Shown here: piece after piece, positions 5,433 to 8,820 of the stretch
Position numbering within the stretch: the stretch's first letter is position 1
How the letters are laid out: each line of letters opens with the position of its first letter
Source: an uncultured Collinsella sp.
GTDB lineage: Bacteria; Actinomycetota; Coriobacteriia; Coriobacteriales; Coriobacteriaceae
NCBI GenBank assembly: GCA_902494935.1
Contig: CABUVH010000080.1
Span: 1-8,820, forward strand
Reading direction: 5' to 3'
DNA length: 8,820 nt
Notes under the pieces: model-generated
The model's database searches: none
Told to the model about the DNA's origin: nothing
The model's input: the letters and a program-made list of their open reading frames with translations, nothing else
Translations under genes and position numbers: made by a program

Positions 5433-5942
5433 CTAGTCGTGGGCGTGGTTGGTGATGGGGCCGACGTGGACTAGCTTAGGGTCCTCGCCGCGCTCGAGCG
5501 CCAGATCGCGCAGGATGGCGTCCTCGCGGGCCTCCATGACCTCGGCCTCGTCGTCCTCGATGTGGTCATAGCCCAGCAGGTGCAGCATTCCGTGTACGAG
5601 CATCAGACGGCACTCGTCAGCGGGGCTATTGCCAAAACCGGGGGCCTGACGGGCAATAACCTGCGGGGCCAAGATAATATCGCCGAGCTCGAGCGTCTCG
5701 TCGGCGGGAATATCCTCGTCAAAGGCCGAGTCGCACTCAAACGAGAGCACATCGGTGGTGCGGTCGATACCGCGCCACTCGTGGTTGAGCTCGTGCATCT
5801 CGTCCTCGTCGACATACGAAAGGGAAATCTCGACTTCACGTTCAACGCCCTCGGCGGCAAGCACAACCTCGCAGATGTGCTCCACCTCCTGCGCGTCAAG
5901 CAGCGTATCGAGCTCGGCATCGTTGCTGATCAATACACTCAA
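5433..5942 (-). CDS. ybeY: Endoribonuclease YbeY (16S rRNA 3'-end maturation factor)
   Basis: YbeY is a metal-dependent endoribonuclease needed for 16S rRNA 3' processing, ribosome quality control and RNA turnover. The 169-residue protein has the zinc motif HGMLHLLGYDH (117-127), whose H117, H121 and H127 bind the metal, and the conserved block LNHEWRGIDRTTDVLSF with R57. The start is TTG at 5942: it has AAAGGAG five bases upstream, and its TTGA overlaps the TGA stop of phoH by four bases, implying translational coupling. No ATG lies nearby in frame, and a second TTG three codons on is less well placed. Placement between phoH and era, partners in ribosome assembly, supports the assignment. 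Confidence 0.96.
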   Translation of the reverse strand: MSVLISNDAELDTLLDAQEVEHICEVVLAAEGVEREVEISLSYVDEDEMHELNHEWRGIDRTTDVLSFECDSAFDEDIPADETLELGDIILAPQVIARQAPGFGNSPADECRLMLVHGMLHLLGYDHIEDDEAEVMEAREDAILRDLALERGEDPKLVHVGPITNHAHD

Positions 5943-6925
5943 CGGGACTCCTTTCGGTCACGTACGCGTTTCTCGCGCACATCATCATAAGTATCGTATG
6001 CCTCGACGATACGTCCCACCAGGGCATGGCGCACCACGTCGGCGCGCTCGAGGTGCGAAAATGCGACATCGTCGACACGGCCCAAAATCTGCTCAACGTC
6101 GGCAAGACCGCCACGACGACCCACCAGGTCGCGCTGGCTCAGGTCGCCGGTGATCACGAACTTGGAGTTGAAGCCCAGGCGTGTCAGGAACATCTTCATC
6201 TGCTCGGGCGTGGTATTTTGCGCCTCGTCGAGCACCACGAAGGCATCACTCAGCGTGCGGCCGCGCATGTAGGCAAGCGGGGCAATCTCGATCACGCCGC
6301 GCTCCATAAGCTCATCAGTGCGCTCGCGATCCATCATGTCAAAAAGGGCGTCGTAAAGCGGACGCATGTAGGGATCGATCTTTTCCTCGAGGGTGCCGGG
6401 CAAAAAGCCCAGATTCTCCCCCGCCTCGACAACCGGACGCGTCAAGATCAGACGGCCCACCTCGTGACGCTTGAGCGCGGCAACGGCGAGCGCCATGGCC
6501 AGATAGGTCTTACCGGTACCGGCAGGACCCAAGCCAAACGTGATGGTATGCGAGCGGATGGCATCCACATAGCGCTTTTGCCCGAGCGTCTTGGGGCGAA
6601 TGACGCGGCCGCGATACGAAAGCAGCACGTCATCGCGAAGCGACGTAGCCTCGTGCTCACCGTCGCGCAAGACGGCCAGGCAGCGAGAGACATCGTCGGC
6701 AGACAGCGTGCGCCCGGCGGCCGCCTCGCGAAAAGCGTGCTCGAAAAAGCGCGCCACGAGTTCGACCTCGTCCGGGTCGCCGCTCACGGAGATGCTATCG
6801 CCACGGGCGACCACATGGGCGCGAACCAAGCTCTCAAGCGCACGAAGGACGCCGTCGCCGGCGCCCAAAACGCGCGAGGGATCAATTCCCTCGGGAACGG
6901 TAAGTCTAATCTTCGAGGCTTCCAT
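5939..6925 (-). CDS. phoH: PhoH-family ATPase (YbeZ type)
   Basis: This is a P-loop ATPase of the PhoH/YbeZ family, thought to act with YbeY in RNA metabolism and possibly as an RNA helicase; its exact reaction is not settled. The 328-residue protein has an N-terminal nucleic-acid-binding-like part (about 1-100), then the PhoH domain with Walker A GPAGTGKT (133-140), Walker B VVLDEAQN (230-237) and the conserved VITGDLSQ (257-264). The start was set at the ATG at 6925 because GGGAGG lies four bases upstream and the protein then opens MEASKIRLTVPEG. The frame is open to a non-ATG start at 7030, but that would add 35 residues with no family character lying wholly inside mtaB. The gene overlaps mtaB by 20 bases and ybeY by four. 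Confidence 0.95.
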   Translation of the reverse strand: MEASKIRLTVPEGIDPSRVLGAGDGVLRALESLVRAHVVARGDSISVSGDPDEVELVARFFEHAFREAAAGRTLSADDVSRCLAVLRDGEHEATSLRDDVLLSYRGRVIRPKTLGQKRYVDAIRSHTITFGLGPAGTGKTYLAMALAVAALKRHEVGRLILTRPVVEAGENLGFLPGTLEEKIDPYMRPLYDALFDMMDRERTDELMERGVIEIAPLAYMRGRTLSDAFVVLDEAQNTTPEQMKMFLTRLGFNSKFVITGDLSQRDLVGRRGGLADVEQILGRVDDVAFSHLERADVVRHALVGRIVEAYDTYDDVREKRVRDRKESR

Positions 6926-8198
6926 GAACCTCCCTGCGTGCATGGACCAAGCCGGAATCATCGACTCCGATGATAGCAACATCGAGCAGGCACGGGGCTG
7001 TAAGTCCACAGGTATCGTCAAGACGGGCATGATGGAACGAGCCGAGCGTCAGGTTGTCACCATACTCGAGCACGGCACGCTCAACCGTGCCCACGCGACG
7101 GCGAGCGTCGGCAATAGCGAGCTCCTGTGCAGCGGCCCGCATACGGCGGCTGCGCTCGGCCATAACCTCGGGCGGAACCTGGTCGGGCATATCGGCGGCA
7201 AGGGTACCGGGACGCTTGCTGTAGCGGAACACGTGCATACGCGAGAAACCCACACGGCGGCACAGCGCCAGCGACTCCTCGAACTCCTCGTCCGTCTCAC
7301 CGGGGAAGCCGACAATAACGTCGCAAGAAAGGGACGCCTGCGGCAGATTGGCGCGTATCATACGCACCGTGTCCTCGAAGGCCACGGCGCTATAGGGACG
7401 GCCCATGCGATGCAGGGTCGCCGTGCAGCCGGACTGCACGGGCAGGTGCAAAAACGGAGCGATACGCTTCGGATAGCGAGCCATCACCTTGAGCAAGCGC
7501 TCGGAAATATCCATGGGCTCCACCGAGGAGATGCGCACGTGCGGAATAGACGTGCGCTCCATGATGGCCTCGAGCAGCTCATCGATTTCGACATGCTCGT
7601 CGGTCGTGCTCTTGCCATCGTAGGCACCCAGGTTCACACCGGTCAGCACCACCTCGGGCACGCCGGCCTCCTGGGCCTCGCGAACTTGCTCGAGCACGGA
7701 CTCGACCGGCACGGAGCGCTCGGGGCCGCGCGCCTTCCACACAATGCAATAGGTGCAGCGATGGTTGCAGCCGTCCTGAATCTTCACGCCCAGGCGAGAG
7801 CGACCGAGAACGTCGACCACCTCGCCATCGCTGCAGGCGGGAACGCTATCGGACTCAACACCCAGCACCTCGCAAACACGTTCGGCGACATCTATCTTGG
7901 ACGGCTCGGCAATCACGCGATCCGAAAGCTCCGGCAGCTCCTCGGGATGCAAATTGACCACGCATCCGGTCACGAGCACATAGGGCTCGTTTGGATGGGC
8001 CAGCGCATGACGGACGGCCTTACGGGTCTTGGCCTCGGCCTCGCCCGTAACGGCACAAGTGTTAATGACGATCAGATCGGCATCCTGGGGCTCCACAATA
8101 GCAAAGCCCAGGCGCATAAGATCGGCAGTGATACGGTCAGACTCAACCCGGTTGACACGGCAACCGAGGTTGACGACGGAAATATGGGGTGCGAGCAC
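6906..8198 (-). CDS. mtaB: tRNA t6A37 methylthiotransferase MtaB
   Basis: MtaB is a radical SAM enzyme that converts t6A at position 37 of ANN-decoding tRNAs to ms2t6A, inserting a methylthio group with two iron-sulfur clusters. The N-terminal UPF0004 domain carries the three cluster cysteines C13 (GCRVN), C48 (NTCAVT) and C79 (GCVV). The radical SAM motif is CNHRCTYC, with C144, C148 and C151. The C-terminal TRAM-like region covers about 370-430. The 430 residues match MtaB. The N-terminal GCxVN form favours MtaB over MiaB or RimO. The start is GTG at 8198, with AAGGAG five bases upstream overlapping the dnaJ stop codon. Its end overlaps phoH by 20 bases. Residues after the SAM motif read CIVWKARG, with Trp where Pro is common. 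Confidence 0.93.
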   Translation of the reverse strand: MLAPHISVVNLGCRVNRVESDRITADLMRLGFAIVEPQDADLIVINTCAVTGEAEAKTRKAVRHALAHPNEPYVLVTGCVVNLHPEELPELSDRVIAEPSKIDVAERVCEVLGVESDSVPACSDGEVVDVLGRSRLGVKIQDGCNHRCTYCIVWKARGPERSVPVESVLEQVREAQEAGVPEVVLTGVNLGAYDGKSTTDEHVEIDELLEAIMERTSIPHVRISSVEPMDISERLLKVMARYPKRIAPFLHLPVQSGCTATLHRMGRPYSAVAFEDTVRMIRANLPQASLSCDVIVGFPGETDEEFEESLALCRRVGFSRMHVFRYSKRPGTLAADMPDQVPPEVMAERSRRMRAAAQELAIADARRRVGTVERAVLEYGDNLTLGSFHHARLDDTCGLTAPCLLDVAIIGVDDSGLVHARREVHGSLED

Positions 8199-8207
8199 GC
8201 GGGCTCC

Positions 8208-8820
8208 TTAATCGAGGATATCGTCGAGGGCACTCTTGATACGGTCGGTCACCGACTTCTTACCGGAAGCGACGTCATCGCCCATCTCATCGGCAAAAGC
8301 ACGGAGCAGCTCGCGCTGCTTATTGGAAAGATCGGTGGGAACGACCACGCGCAGTTGCACGATCAGGCGGCCACGCGAACCGCCACCGCCAATGCGCGGC
8401 ATGCCGTAATTATTGACGCTCACGGTGTCGCCGTACTGGGCGCCGGCGGGAACCGTCACCTTAACGACCTCGTCGGGCACAATGCCCTCGACCTCGATCT
8501 CGCAGCCGAGCGCAGCCTGCGCAATCGAGATATCGCTCACCAGGTACAGGTCGTCCCCGTTGCGCTTAAAGCGCTCATGGTCGGCAACGCGCACGTTGAC
8601 AATCAGGTCGCCCGAAGGCTCGCCGCGAAGGCCGGCCTCGCCAAAGCCGCTCACGCGCAGCTGGCGACCGGTCGAAACGCCGGCGGGAATATCGATGTCG
8701 ATCTTTTCGTGCGAAGGCGTACGGCCTTGACCGTCGCAGGTCTCGCAGGGATGATCAATAACCGTGCCCTCGCCATGGCAGTCGGGGCAAGGCGAGGAAG
8801 ACTGAACCTGGCCCAAAAAC
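8208..8820 (-). CDS. dnaJ: Chaperone protein DnaJ, C-terminal part (truncated by the window edge)
   Basis: DnaJ (Hsp40) binds unfolded proteins and stimulates the ATPase of DnaK. Only the last 203 residues are present; the J domain and Gly/Phe region lie beyond the right edge. The visible part starts inside the zinc-binding domain with FLGQVQSSSPCPDCHGEG. It shows the last two CxxCxGxG repeats (visible residues 11-18 and 25-32), then the two beta-rich substrate-binding domains with DIPAGVSTGRQLRVSGFGEAG, and a C-terminal dimerisation helix. Nothing suggests a broken gene. It precedes mtaB by nine bases. In many Gram-positive bacteria prmA and rsmE lie between dnaJ and mtaB; they are absent here. 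Confidence 0.95.
   Translation of the reverse strand, partial: FLGQVQSSSPCPDCHGEGTVIDHPCETCDGQGRTPSHEKIDIDIPAGVSTGRQLRVSGFGEAGLRGEPSGDLIVNVRVADHERFKRNGDDLYLVSDISIAQAALGCEIEVEGIVPDEVVKVTVPAGAQYGDTVSVNNYGMPRIGGGGSRGRLIVQLRVVVPTDLSNKQRELLRAFADEMGDDVASGKKSVTDRIKSALDDILD

Noticed and set aside
6026..6973. A 315-codon open frame on the plus strand opposite phoH
   Set aside because: It is antisense to the clear PhoH ATPase and has no recognisable motif.
6926..7030. An N-terminal extension of phoH by 35 residues
   Set aside because: It lies wholly inside mtaB and lacks family similarity, while the ATG at 6925 has a strong ribosome binding site.
8814..8816. A possible TTG start for a short DnaJ-like protein at the right edge
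   Set aside because: The frame continues to the window edge with DnaJ-like sequence ahead of the zinc motif, so this is an internal leucine of a full-length gene.

Overview
The window looks like a chromosomal housekeeping segment from a high-GC actinobacterium of the class Coriobacteriia, most likely Collinsella or a close relative. This rests on base composition, protein character and gene order judged by eye, not on a database match. All recognised genes lie on the minus strand, so transcription runs from the right edge to the left.

The right part (8820 to 3201) is a tightly packed seven-gene run: the 3' end of dnaJ, then mtaB, phoH (ybeZ type), ybeY, a dgkA-family lipid kinase, era and recO. 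Gaps are 9 to 15 bases, or the genes overlap (20 bases for mtaB/phoH, a 4-base TTGA for phoH/ybeY), so this is very probably one transcription unit. It joins protein folding (DnaJ), tRNA t6A methylthiolation (MtaB), 16S rRNA maturation and 30S assembly (PhoH/YbeZ, YbeY, Era), undecaprenol or diacylglycerol phosphorylation (DgkA/UdpK family) and recombinational repair (RecO). Translation signals vary: GTG for mtaB, TTG for ybeY, and a GC hairpin between the ribosome binding site and the start codon of recO.

The middle part (3200 to 388) holds rpsO (ribosomal protein S15) and pnp (polynucleotide phosphorylase), the same pair as in many bacteria. An intrinsic terminator lies between them. Both have structured leaders that could support autoregulation: mutually exclusive stems ahead of rpsO, and a 9-bp hairpin directly against the pnp Shine-Dalgarno. 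PNPase has an arginine-rich C-terminal tail.

The left part (387 to 1) has no gene. It holds the pnp terminator, and overlapping that a perfect 40-bp inverted repeat around a 69-base core (193-341). The core has its own hairpin, fully paired only in minus-strand RNA. Next comes an AT-rich stretch (32% GC at 121-180) and a small hairpin resembling motifs near REP-associated transposases. At the left edge is a partial, diverged second copy of the core in the opposite orientation (1-41, 34 of 41 bases identical). Two copies in opposite orientation suggest a dispersed intergenic repeat family, which is the most novel item here.
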